From: Mucilaginibacter saanensis
Lineage (GTDB): Bacteria > Bacteroidota > Bacteroidia > Sphingobacteriales > Sphingobacteriaceae
NCBI RefSeq assembly: GCF_014200575.1
Contig: NZ_JACHBZ010000016.1
Coordinates: forward strand, 71,224 to 135,223
Direction of reading: 5' to 3'
DNA: 64,000 nucleotides
Of this stretch, positions 33,903 through 43,425 are shown piece after piece. A program made the translations under genes and the position numbers. Under the pieces are notes generated by a model. It did not search any database and was not told where the DNA came from. It saw only the letters and a list, made by a program, of their open reading frames with translations. Numbering within the stretch: position 1 is the first letter of the stretch; each line of letters begins with the position of its first letter.

Positions 33903-36900
33903 TTATTTATTCAATTTAAAAAACCTGATAGGTTTGTTATTAAAGGCAACGGCATAAATTATACCGGTTGGGGTTTTAATGGTTTTGATGTCCCTTACCT
34001 CGCCGCGAAGCAAAAAACCGGATGCTGCCGGCGGAATGTTTTCCAGATCCCGGTTACCATCCAAAAACAGCACGTCACCATAATCGGCATCGTACCGGCC
34101 CTCGTATGGCAGCACGCCGCTAAAATTACCACCCGCCAGTATGCCCTTACCATGGCCCGCCACAAAGGTACTCAAGCCAAAAATGGGTGTCATTTGGGCC
34201 GATGCCGGGAACGCCTTAAACACAAAGTTACCTTTCCCCTGGTTATAAAAAACTCCCGACTGGAATGATGCAGCCATCAATGGCCTGGTATCATTTAACG
34301 AATCGCCAAAAAGCTGCTCAACCGTTTTGCCGGCAAAATCATGATAGTATAAAAACTTCTTTTTGATGAGCGGTACCTGCCGTTCAATTTCGCCCTTGCC
34401 CAAAAAGGTATAATATTTTTGATCAATGCCATAGGCAACTATGGGATCAATGGTGCCATTTTTATCTAAATCAGACAAGTATAGTTTCAGCGGTGCATCA
34501 AGGGGGGGCTTTAACTTGGAGTTGCTGCCGTAGTTGCCTGCCAGTATATCAATTTTACCGTCTCCATCCACATCGGTTAATATTATTTTTTGCCACCAGC
34601 CGGTTAGTTTATCCATAGCTTCCTGATGCCGTTCAACCAGTTTGCCCCTTTGGTTAAGGAATACTTTTACCGGCATCCACTCGCCTGCAACCACCAGATC
34701 GGGCCAGCCATCATTATCCAGGTCGGCAAAGGCGGCGGAGCGCAGCATACCGGCATGTTTAAGTTCTTCGGGTATAGCAGCCTGGTGATATACGCCATGG
34801 CCATCATTCATCAGTAAATATGATTCGGGAATTTTACCAAACCCAAAGCTATCAGGTGCGCCTCCTACAAAAATATCGGGAAAACCATCGTGGTTCACAT
34901 CGGCAACTGCAACTGCCGATTTGTTGAGTTTGATGGACGGAATATTAGCCGACCTGGTGAAATTACCCTTACCATCATTCATGTACAGCCTATCGGCCAG
35001 TTCTGCAGAACCATTGGGTAATTCATTACCACCGCTGGCCACATACAGATCGGGAAAGCCATCATGATTGGCATCCAGGAAAACGGCATCCACATCCTCA
35101 CTGGCAGAGTCGGCCACAAAAGCGGGCTGTGGCGATAGTTTAAAATCGCCGTTGGCAATCTGAATAAACAAGGCACCGGGTTGGTTTCGGGCACCGCAAA
35201 CATAAAAATCTTCCAGCCCGTCATGGTTTACATCGACAACCGCCATCCGCGGCCCCTCGGCAGATAACATGTGCGGAATAAGTGGCTGCTGGTTAAAATC
35301 AACAAAGCTATCTTCCTGGTGTTTCCAGTTGGTATGTATGCTGCTGGTTATCTCTTTAAATACCGGTTTTTGCGATGGGAAAAACTGGCTATAGTTAAAC
35401 TTACCACCGGCATTGTGCTGATCAATGGTTAGCTGTTTGCCAGCCTTTACATTTTTTAAAACCTGGTAAGTTTGGTTAGGCCAAACAATTAATACGCTGT
35501 CTGCCGTTTGTTTTTTACCCAAACCAAAATGCAGCCGCGGCTCAACCGACGACTGGAACCCGCGGGTAAGCATTAACTGCTCATACTGCATTTGCCCGCT
35601 GCAAAAAACGTAGGCCTTTACACCTATGCCAAAGCTATTATCCTGCCGCCCGGTAAATTTCAGGCTCAGGTAAGGTGTTACAGTTGACACGTTACGGTAA
35701 ATACCCGCCTCGTGATTTACATTATTGGTTATCAGATCAAGCTTGCCATCATTATTCAGATCGGCATAGGCTGCGCCATTGGCCAGGCCAGCATCGCGCA
35801 TACCCCAGTCAAAGCTTTTGTCTGTAAACTTTTCATTTAAATTACCCTTAAATAAATAGCTGTGTGCTGCACCCAGGGGCATTTTATCCAGCACCACGCT
35901 GTCATAACCGGTACCGCTGTTCAGCATTCCCTGCACCTGACCATTGGAAACAAAGGTTACATAATCCATATCCAGGGCACGGCGCTTAATACCATTGGCA
36001 ATAAAAAGATCCTTAATGCCATCGTTATCAAAATCGGCCAGCAGCGGGCTCCAGCTCCAGTCGGTAGCGTAAACGCCATCCATCAGGGCTACATCGCTAA
36101 AGGCTTCGCCATTGCCCATATTTTTTTGCAGGGCATTGCGCGAGTACTGGTTCTGAAAACCATTGCGGGTTATTTTAAATTTATACTGATCATAAGATTC
36201 ATCCCCGCCATAACTTTTAAGTACGGTTTCGTCTGAAGGCAGCATGTCGGCAGTTATAATATCGAGCTGACCGTCGTTGTTAAAGTCGGCCATATCATTA
36301 CCCATACTAAAGCGGCTGTAATGGTTAAAATGCTTAGCGCCCGATTCGGTAAAAGTGCCATCGTGGTTATTGATGTAGTAATAATCGTTTTCATGAAAAT
36401 CATTTCCTACGTATATATCTTCCCAGCCATCGTTATTAACATCACCCACGGCTACTCCCAGGCCATAACCCAGTGCGCTGCTATAAATGCCTGCCTTTTT
36501 GGTTACATCGGTAAAATGGCCGCCGGTATTCAGGTATAGTTTACTGCCAGCCAGCCTATTTTCGTTTTTACGCATGGATGTATCGCCATAAATGCCCACC
36601 GAATGGTCAGACTGGTTTAGCAAAAAACAATCGAGCTTACCATCATGGTTATAATCAAAAAAAACAGCCTGGGTTGAGTAGCCCGAAAAATCAAGCCCAT
36701 ACTCGGCGGCCCTTTCGGTAAATGTGCCGTCGTGATTATTAATATAGAGCATATTGTGCCCTTTTAAGTTCAGTTTCCCGGCTACGGCACAAACATAAAT
36801 ATCCAGGTAACCATCATTATTCACATCGGCCATGGTTACGCCCGTGCTCCAGTCGGCAATACCGGCGATGCCCGCCTTTTGGGTAATATCCTCAAACTTA

Positions 36901-37202
36901 TAGTTGCCTTTATTTAAATAAAGCTTATTACCCCCTTTTTGATTGGCGGTGAAAAATATATCGGGCAGCCCGTCATTATTAATATCACCAACGGCCACGC
37001 CGCCGCCATTGTAATAGTACAGATAGTCTAAAATGCCAGGACGCTCATTATCACTGATACGGTTTACAAAATGAATGTTGGTTTGCGCCGATGGCAACTG
37101 CTCAAAAAGAGGCGGCACAACCGGTTCATGCCTGCATGAAAGCAAGCTTAAAAGCAGCAGCCATAAAAAAGGGCGAGTTTTGTACCGTATTAATTGAGCC
37201 AT
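33903..37202 (-). CDS. Giant VCBS/FG-GAP repeat lipoprotein with central ASPIC/UnbV domain (CRTAC1-like)
   Basis: A 1099-residue lipoprotein (lipobox LLSCRH, Cys ~23). It has many Ca-binding FG-GAP/VCBS repeats of the form aDxNNDGxxDlf: GDINNDGLPDIF, ADVNNDGYLDIYV, FDYNHDGKLDCF, GDVNNDGWEDIYV, ADFNNDGQLDII, ADLDNDGWPDLVV and others, which build one or more beta-propellers. In the middle is an ASPIC/UnbV-like segment (YLSLKFTGRQDNSFGIGVKAYV, then RGFQSSVEPRLHFGLG and DSVLIVWPN). Such surface proteins are often next to SusCD and presumably bind glycans or other ligands; no catalytic site is known. It lies 1 nt from genes on both sides, so it is firmly in this operon. Confidence 0.9.
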   Translation of the reverse strand: MAQLIRYKTRPFLWLLLLSLLSCRHEPVVPPLFEQLPSAQTNIHFVNRISDNERPGILDYLYYYNGGGVAVGDINNDGLPDIFFTANQKGGNKLYLNKGNYKFEDITQKAGIAGIADWSTGVTMADVNNDGYLDIYVCAVAGKLNLKGHNMLYINNHDGTFTERAAEYGLDFSGYSTQAVFFDYNHDGKLDCFLLNQSDHSVGIYGDTSMRKNENRLAGSKLYLNTGGHFTDVTKKAGIYSSALGYGLGVAVGDVNNDGWEDIYVGNDFHENDYYYINNHDGTFTESGAKHFNHYSRFSMGNDMADFNNDGQLDIITADMLPSDETVLKSYGGDESYDQYKFKITRNGFQNQYSRNALQKNMGNGEAFSDVALMDGVYATDWSWSPLLADFDNDGIKDLFIANGIKRRALDMDYVTFVSNGQVQGMLNSGTGYDSVVLDKMPLGAAHSYLFKGNLNEKFTDKSFDWGMRDAGLANGAAYADLNNDGKLDLITNNVNHEAGIYRNVSTVTPYLSLKFTGRQDNSFGIGVKAYVFCSGQMQYEQLMLTRGFQSSVEPRLHFGLGKKQTADSVLIVWPNQTYQVLKNVKAGKQLTIDQHNAGGKFNYSQFFPSQKPVFKEITSSIHTNWKHQEDSFVDFNQQPLIPHMLSAEGPRMAVVDVNHDGLEDFYVCGARNQPGALFIQIANGDFKLSPQPAFVADSASEDVDAVFLDANHDGFPDLYVASGGNELPNGSAELADRLYMNDGKGNFTRSANIPSIKLNKSAVAVADVNHDGFPDIFVGGAPDSFGFGKIPESYLLMNDGHGVYHQAAIPEELKHAGMLRSAAFADLDNDGWPDLVVAGEWMPVKVFLNQRGKLVERHQEAMDKLTGWWQKIILTDVDGDGKIDILAGNYGSNSKLKPPLDAPLKLYLSDLDKNGTIDPIVAYGIDQKYYTFLGKGEIERQVPLIKKKFLYYHDFAGKTVEQLFGDSLNDTRPLMAASFQSGVFYNQGKGNFVFKAFPASAQMTPIFGLSTFVAGHGKGILAGGNFSGVLPYEGRYDADYGDVLFLDGNRDLENIPPAASGFLLRGEVRDIKTIKTPTGIIYAVAFNNKPIRFFKLNK

Positions 37203-37203
37203 A

Positions 37204-38127
37204 TTAAAGCACCGGATAATTAACCTGCATGTTTACTATATCTTTATCGCCCGAGGGCACCTTGTTATCTAAATATCTTTCAAAGGGAGCTATCTGTTTC
37301 AGTAAGTTATGATCCTGCAGATATTTCTCCATGGCATTATATATTTTTTGCCGGTCGCTGTATTTACCGGTATAATCGCCTACCAGCATTTTGCCACCGG
37401 GCATGTGCATAAAAGTAATGCAGCCGGTAGAGTTTACCTGCCTGTTTACCGGTATGCCTATCATGATCTGCAATGAATCGGCCTTTTGTGTGTAGTAGGC
37501 CCCAGACAGGGCCTGCGTTGCCTCAATATTATTTTGTGCAATAAAACTATGCAGTTCTGTTGCGGCCTTTACCATTTCCGGGTATTTGTTTTTAGCCGGA
37601 ATAATTTCTTTTTTAACTGCTATGTAGCTTTCGGCTACATTTTTTTGGTTGATGTTAAAGCCATAGTACAGCCGGGCATCTTCCATAAAAGCTTTGAGTT
37701 GCTGTATAACAACAGTGTTATCTGATACAGTAAATTGTGAAAGCAGCCATCTGCCCACATTGGTTTTGAAATCAATAAGTATAGTGGTATTACTGTAGGG
37801 TAGTGCACCAGGCATTACCGTGTAGTAATAATGATGATCAATATGGTTTGATGATATCATCACATTAAACTTATTGCCATCGGTATTTTTTACGCTAAAA
37901 GCGCGCCCGGGTATGTTGATCAAAAAACCCGTAGTATCGGTTTTAACCGTATGGGCCTTATCCAATTGATTGTGGATATCAGTTTGCCATCTTTTCCAGT
38001 TATCGGGCGAATTTAACTGCTGACAAACGTCAAAATAGTTTGATTTAATAAGAACACTGCTGTGTTGCTGAAATGGAATAAAGCCTATAATTATTAATAA
38101 GAATAATACAATTACCGCTTTTTTCAT
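37204..38127 (-). CDS. SRPBCC/GyrI-like effector-binding domain protein, membrane anchored
   Basis: A 307-residue protein with an N-terminal hydrophobic segment MKKAVIVLFLLIIIGFIPF that may be a TM anchor or signal. Residues ~30-170 look like an SRPBCC lipid/ligand fold (WKRWQTDIHNQL, FNVMISSNHIDHHYYYTVMPG, TNVGRWLLSQF). Residues ~190-307 resemble a GyrI-like AraC effector-binding domain (SLQIMIGIPVNR, GCITFMHMPGGKMLVGDYTGKYSDRQKIYNAMEKYL). It has no DNA-binding domain. First gene of the operon downstream of the susD terminator. It may sense or carry a small molecule linked to the haloperoxidase or GH65 step, which is a guess. Confidence 0.72.
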   Translation of the reverse strand: MKKAVIVLFLLIIIGFIPFQQHSSVLIKSNYFDVCQQLNSPDNWKRWQTDIHNQLDKAHTVKTDTTGFLINIPGRAFSVKNTDGNKFNVMISSNHIDHHYYYTVMPGALPYSNTTILIDFKTNVGRWLLSQFTVSDNTVVIQQLKAFMEDARLYYGFNINQKNVAESYIAVKKEIIPAKNKYPEMVKAATELHSFIAQNNIEATQALSGAYYTQKADSLQIMIGIPVNRQVNSTGCITFMHMPGGKMLVGDYTGKYSDRQKIYNAMEKYLQDHNLLKQIAPFERYLDNKVPSGDKDIVNMQVNYPVL

Positions 38128-38189
38128 GTTATAAGTAAGGGACCTGAATTTTATACTATTATTAATACTCTGGTTATATCAGTCACTTT

Positions 38190-38226
38190 GTTAAAAACAA
38201 CGGAACAGCTGTTAGCTGTTCCGTTG
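38190..38226 (-). terminator. Strong intrinsic terminator after SusD
   Basis: Perfect 13-bp arms CAACGGAACAGCT/AGCTGTTCCGTTG with a GTT loop (38198-38226). On the minus strand it is followed by a TTTTTAA tract. It separates the susC-susD transcript from the GyrI-like/VCBS/GH65/haloperoxidase operon, which should have its own promoter near 38130-38190. Confidence 0.9.
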
Positions 38227-38254
38227 TGTAACTGGTATAAATCAAATATATTAA

Positions 38255-39781
38255 TCAATAACCCGGATTTTGTTTTAACAAAGGGTTAGTATTAATTTGA
38301 GGCTGTGGTATTGGATAAAGGAAAGTATGGTTATCTGCTGCATCCTGTGATTTACCAGGTGCGCGGGCTCCTGTGAAATACTTTTTGCCGGTTGCTACTT
38401 CAAACCGGATCAGGTCATTCCTTCTCCAGCCTTCCCATGCAAATTCACGGCCACGCTCGGCCAGCAAATCATCATAAGATAAACTGGTAAGGTTAGCCAC
38501 GCCTGCTCTCAGCCTTACCTTATTTACATTAACAAGTGCATCACTTTCATCACCCAGGTGTAACTGGGCTTCGGCAACCATCATGTAAGCATCGGCTAAA
38601 CGGAAACGTACACCATCGTTACTTGTACCATCGCTACCGGTACCTGGTTGCGGCTGGTATTTTACGCTACGGGCACCTGCATATTTAAAGCTATCGGCAG
38701 GGTTGCTCAGTTCATTAACATAAGGGCTTAATACTACGCCGGCTATAGCGGCACCGGTTGATGTATACTGCTGACCAACTAACCACATTTTTTTACGTTT
38801 ATCAACATCTGTAAATGTGCGGTAAAATGCAGTTGGAGCACAGAAACCGTTATATGGCTGAGCAGTTAAGTTAAAGGTTAAGTTGTTATTGTAGTTAAGC
38901 GTATACATTTGAATTACGTTACCCTTAATAAGGGGATAGTTGAAAGGGATACAAAATATGTTTTCAACAGAACCACGGTTGCTATAGGTAAAGTTATCCA
39001 GGAAGTTTGGCTGAAGGCTATATTTATTGGAGTTAATAACCATATTGGCAGCGTTTAAAGCCTTAGTCCACTGTGCTGTGCCTGTATATACCTGTGCATT
39101 TAAGTATAATTTAGCAAGCAGCATATAACCGGCCCACTGGTTAAAGTGACCATATATAGCGGTGTTACCGGCAGAATTATCTGTTGATAACAAAGGGATG
39201 TTCTTTAACAGATCGGCCTCAATATAGGCGTATACATCGGCTCTGGCAACTGGTGCCAAACTTGCTGTAGAACTGTATGATGTTATTAATGGAATGCTGC
39301 CATACAAGTCAGTCATCAGGAAGAAATAGTAATCCCTTAAAACACTGATCTCGGCCACAATGGCGTCTGAGTTAGACGGTTTGTTTTTTAAGCCGTTTAA
39401 AATGCTGATACTGAAATTACATTTAGTTATACCTGCACTCAGGTCGGTCCATCCGCCGTTAACGTTGGCATTGTCATTGGCTACGGTGTGTAACCATAAT
39501 TGGGTGTGCTCGCCACCGTCATACCAGTCATTACCACGTGTTGGTATCACCATTTCGTCAGTTGAAACCTCGTTTAACTGAAACACGTTTTCTGTTTGCA
39601 ATGGCGTTAAGGCGGTGTAAGGCGGTGCAACTATGCCCGCGTTTATTTGCTGGGGTGTTTGATAAAACTGATCTACCGGAACAACGGTATACGTATTCTG
39701 ATCAAGTTTTTTACACGATTGTATGATAATACTACCCGCTGACAGTAATAGTACCAGGCTTAATATTTTCTTATTTTTCAT
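38255..39781 (-). CDS. RagB/SusD family lipoprotein (trehalase locus)
   Basis: A 508-residue SusD. Lipobox Cys in IIQSCKK (~23). Characteristic parts: QQINAGIVAPPYTALTPL, EISVLRDYYFFLMTDLYGSIPL, LRLAD-type YMMVAEAQLHLG, NKVRLRAGVANL, ERGREFAWEGWRRNDLIRFE and the end PIPQPQINTNPLLKQNPGY. It partners with the SusC gene 30 nt upstream and ends the transcript before a strong terminator. Given the GH37 and SusR-like genes next to it, trehalose or a related alpha-glucoside is the likely ligand (inference). Confidence 0.96.
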   Translation of the reverse strand: MKNKKILSLVLLLSAGSIIIQSCKKLDQNTYTVVPVDQFYQTPQQINAGIVAPPYTALTPLQTENVFQLNEVSTDEMVIPTRGNDWYDGGEHTQLWLHTVANDNANVNGGWTDLSAGITKCNFSISILNGLKNKPSNSDAIVAEISVLRDYYFFLMTDLYGSIPLITSYSSTASLAPVARADVYAYIEADLLKNIPLLSTDNSAGNTAIYGHFNQWAGYMLLAKLYLNAQVYTGTAQWTKALNAANMVINSNKYSLQPNFLDNFTYSNRGSVENIFCIPFNYPLIKGNVIQMYTLNYNNNLTFNLTAQPYNGFCAPTAFYRTFTDVDKRKKMWLVGQQYTSTGAAIAGVVLSPYVNELSNPADSFKYAGARSVKYQPQPGTGSDGTSNDGVRFRLADAYMMVAEAQLHLGDESDALVNVNKVRLRAGVANLTSLSYDDLLAERGREFAWEGWRRNDLIRFEVATGKKYFTGARAPGKSQDAADNHTFLYPIPQPQINTNPLLKQNPGY

Positions 39782-39811
39782 CTCTTTTAAAATTTGAATT
39801 ACAAACAGTTA

Positions 39812-42805
39812 TTATTTAAATGAAACACTGGTACCGAATGTAAAAGTTCTTGTTTTTGGATAGTAAGCATAACCGCCGTAATCAGCATCAATATAAGATT
39901 GATTTCCTGTAGTAACCCCCTGGGCATTGGTGCCGGTTGTGCTACCAGATGTTGAAACCTCCGGATCAAGACCTCTGTACTTGGTGATCACAAACAGGTT
40001 GTTTGCTGCTACAAAAACCCTCAGGCTGTTTAACCCTTTAATTTGTTTAAAGGTATAACCTATAGAGGCATTATCCAATCTCAGGTATGATGCATTTTCA
40101 AGCCATCTGTCTGATTGGGTTGGGTTGCTTGTAACGCCGTTGGTTAATGCTGTTCTGGTAGTATTGGTAGTTGGCAGGCGGGTAACGGTTTCGTAATCTA
40201 ACAAGGTGTTGTTAAATACTTTTTGTCCGTACACACCACGCAGGAAGAAACTCAGGCTCCAGTTTTTATAGTTGAAACTGTTGTTGATGCCATAGTTAAA
40301 TTTAGGACTTGGATCAATGTAGTGTTTTGGCGGAGCCTGGCCAGGATAATCGGCCACGGTTTTACCATCAAACAATTCTACACCTTGTGCATTGATGCCG
40401 GTATAGTGCGGCAGGTAAAATACGTAAGGGGCGTATCCCGGTACAAAACGGGTAATAGCTGTTGAGCTTAAACCCTGGCCCTGTGCATAACCTACTTCAA
40501 TAAAGCTGGTTTTTACAGATGTGCCATCGGCAAGCGTACCAGACAGGTTAGCTATGCGGGTTTTAACAAAGTTGATGTTACCTGATGCTGTCCAGTTAAG
40601 ACCTTCGCCTTTGATGATCTGGCCGGTAAGCGCAAGCTCAATACCCTTATTGGTTAATGACCCAACGTTTGATAATGTGGTAGATACAAAGTTTGGAGGT
40701 GTTGGTACGCTATTGGCAAATAACAGGTTGTTGGTTCTGTCATTGTAATAGTTAAAATCACCAGATAAACGATCATTAAACAGGGAGAAATCAAGCCCTA
40801 TATTTCTACCAATCCTGGTTTCCCATTTTAAGTAAGGGTTTGCATTTTGGTTTGGTGAGTAGCTACCAGGATATGAACCTGAGCCTGAACCATCATAGTA
40901 TTTTTTGCCCAGTGCAACAAGCGCTAAGCTGCTATAATCGCCGATACCGTTTGCGTTACCTACCTGGCCATAGCCTGCACGGATCTTCAAATCGTTAATC
41001 CATTCTACATCGTTAACCAGGTCACGCTTTAAACGGTAAGCCAAATCAAACGCAGGGAAATAACCTACCTGATAGTTGGCACCAAATTTACTTGACTGGT
41101 CACGGCGGATAGATGCGGTAGCGTAAAAGCGGTTATCATAATTATAGTTTACACGACCAAGCAATGAGCTTAACTGATACTGCTCTTTGTATGAGTCCGG
41201 TGTAGGGAATATTAAGCCTGAACCCAAGGCATTATCTAAGCTTTGCGGTACTAACAGTTGTTGTGCAGCAGCAAAAAAGTAATCATAGTTGAATACGCTG
41301 CGCTCAGCCACGGCTGTTACCGATATACTGTGCTTGCCAAAGGTTTTATCATAGTTAATGTGAATATCGCCTTTGTAGGAGTTGTTGTTGTAGTTACTAT
41401 TAACCGCCATGCTATTGCTGTTCTGTGCTTTAAAGCTTGGAATAAAGTAATGGGTTTGAACGTTGTTACGTGTTGTTGACCCGGTTACTCCAATTTTTAA
41501 TTCAGGCAGCAAATTATAGTTAATGCTGGCGTTGATATTGGTTAAATACTCATTATGCCTGTTATAGGTATCAGTTAAGTACAATACCGGGTTATAAGCA
41601 TTATAACCTGCACCGTAATCATTAAATGAACCATCGGCATTTCTGACAGGGATGGTTGGCAATGCATTAAATACATAACCAATAGCATTATAATTGGTTA
41701 AGCTACGGTTAGTATTCACGTTAGAGATACCTAACTGAATGTCCAATTTGTCATTAAGCGCCTTTTGCTCTGCATTAAAACGTAAACCCAACTGTTGTTT
41801 GTTACTGTTAATAATAACACCCTGCTGGTTCTGGAAGTTTAATGAAGCACGGTAGTTAAAACCGTTTGCCCCGCCAGATATTGCAACGTTATTGCTGTGC
41901 GTTAATGCAGTACGGGCAATAGCACGCTGCCAGTCAGTATTGGTATCGTCAGTTTCACCTTGTTGTTTTTGCGGATTGGCTTTGGCCTGTGGCGTAGCCA
42001 GGTATTCTGCAGTGTTTAACAGATCCCAGTATTTACTTTGATTAGAGATACCTACATAACCATTATAATCAACGGTTGATTTGCTGGCACTTCCTTTTTT
42101 GGTGTTTACGATGATTACACCATTTGCACCGCGCGAACCATAGATAGCTGTTGCCGATGCATCTTTTAACACATCATAAGAGGCTATATCTGCCGGGGCT
42201 ATGTTCTGAAACTGGCTCGGATCATCCAATGGAATACCATCAACCACAAACAATGGCGACTGGTTACCTGAAATAGATGTTTGCCCCCTTAAGCGAATAG
42301 AGGCAGACTGGTTAGGGTCGCCACCTCCCTGGGTAATTACCAAACCTGCTACTTTACCCTGAACCTGGTCAAGCGGGTTAATAATGGCGCCCTGGTTAAA
42401 ATCCTTGGCGCTGATGTTTGATACGGCACCGGTTAAATCCTTTTTACGTTGTGAACCGTAACCAACGCTTACAATCTGCACTTCGCTTAATGCAGTAGCG
42501 CTGCCTACTAACGAAATATTTATCGTTGTTTTACCGGTAATATCAACCTCTTGTTTGGCGTAACCAATAAATGATACCACAAGGGTATTTGCCGAAGCTG
42601 GCAAAGAGAGTTTAAAGGCACCAGCCGCATCAGTATTGGTACCAATGGTTGAGCCTTTAGCCACAATGGATACGCCTGGCATAGGCAAACCATCATGTGA
42701 GTCTGTAACTTTACCAGTTACTACCCTGTTTTGTGCCCTGGCGGGCATAACAAAGAAGCAAAAAATGGCAAAACAGCTTACTTTAAGTAAATTTTTTAGC
42801 TGCAT
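39812..42805 (-). CDS. SusC/RagA-family TonB-dependent outer membrane receptor (trehalase locus)
   Basis: A 997-residue SusC. After the signal (FFVMPARAQ) comes a carboxypeptidase-regulatory-like domain (VVTGKVTDSHDGLPMPGVSI), then the TonB plug with QVQGKVAGLVITQGGGDPNQ, SIRLRGQTSISGNQSPLFVVDGIPLDD and SYDVLKDASATAIYGSRGANGVIIVNTKKG, then the 22-strand barrel ending TFTFGTSVSFK. It has no STN domain, so sigma/anti-sigma signalling through this receptor is not expected; the SusR-like regulator 620 nt upstream fits that. Length is normal. Confidence 0.97.
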   Translation of the reverse strand: MQLKNLLKVSCFAIFCFFVMPARAQNRVVTGKVTDSHDGLPMPGVSIVAKGSTIGTNTDAAGAFKLSLPASANTLVVSFIGYAKQEVDITGKTTINISLVGSATALSEVQIVSVGYGSQRKKDLTGAVSNISAKDFNQGAIINPLDQVQGKVAGLVITQGGGDPNQSASIRLRGQTSISGNQSPLFVVDGIPLDDPSQFQNIAPADIASYDVLKDASATAIYGSRGANGVIIVNTKKGSASKSTVDYNGYVGISNQSKYWDLLNTAEYLATPQAKANPQKQQGETDDTNTDWQRAIARTALTHSNNVAISGGANGFNYRASLNFQNQQGVIINSNKQQLGLRFNAEQKALNDKLDIQLGISNVNTNRSLTNYNAIGYVFNALPTIPVRNADGSFNDYGAGYNAYNPVLYLTDTYNRHNEYLTNINASINYNLLPELKIGVTGSTTRNNVQTHYFIPSFKAQNSNSMAVNSNYNNNSYKGDIHINYDKTFGKHSISVTAVAERSVFNYDYFFAAAQQLLVPQSLDNALGSGLIFPTPDSYKEQYQLSSLLGRVNYNYDNRFYATASIRRDQSSKFGANYQVGYFPAFDLAYRLKRDLVNDVEWINDLKIRAGYGQVGNANGIGDYSSLALVALGKKYYDGSGSGSYPGSYSPNQNANPYLKWETRIGRNIGLDFSLFNDRLSGDFNYYNDRTNNLLFANSVPTPPNFVSTTLSNVGSLTNKGIELALTGQIIKGEGLNWTASGNINFVKTRIANLSGTLADGTSVKTSFIEVGYAQGQGLSSTAITRFVPGYAPYVFYLPHYTGINAQGVELFDGKTVADYPGQAPPKHYIDPSPKFNYGINNSFNYKNWSLSFFLRGVYGQKVFNNTLLDYETVTRLPTTNTTRTALTNGVTSNPTQSDRWLENASYLRLDNASIGYTFKQIKGLNSLRVFVAANNLFVITKYRGLDPEVSTSGSTTGTNAQGVTTGNQSYIDADYGGYAYYPKTRTFTFGTSVSFK

Positions 42806-43425
42806 AAATTTAGATTTAATGTTTAATTGGTTTGTTAAATATAACTATTGGTTTATTTAATTGAAATAAATATTAATAATATTTTACTAAATGAATTTAA
42901 AATAACCTTCAATTAATTCATTGCGTAAAATCATTAATATCAAGCCATTACGGCGGGTTGCTGGTGGTGGGGTGGTTTATAGTCATAGGTTAGTTATTTT
43001 AAATCATAAAAAATCCAGTATGCACAAATGCCGAAGCAAAGCCAAAGCAATTAATCCATTTACAGCAAAACATTTTTAGCGGCTTACTGTAGGTTGCAAC
43101 CTTTACAAGATTGCTTACACGAAAATTTTATTATTAAGGGTTTATATTTAAGCTTGGTTGGGGATACAGCCGGTGTAAAGTATTTTTAATCACACTACTT
43201 CTGATGACCCAATACAAAGTAATATGTAGAAATGTGCATTACCTATTTTTTTTGTGAAAATATAAGAAAAAAAGGTATTATTTTTTTATAAAAACATAAT
43301 AATCAACCGATTAAAAAAATACATACTTAAAAAAGTATAAACTAAATTTAACCGGTTTTAATACGTTTTTAACGCCTTATGATTGATTTTTACCCATACA
43401 GAGGGCTCTGTTAATAAAAATCAGA
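42806..43425. promoter_or_regulatory. 620-nt AT-rich intergenic region upstream of susC
   Basis: No gene. It must hold the susC promoter and, at its far end, the 3' end of the susR-like transcript. It has many A/T tracts (43230-43350), but I find no exact Bacteroidota TAnnTTTG element I trust, and no clear operator. Binding of the SusR-like protein would be expected here. Confidence 0.5.
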
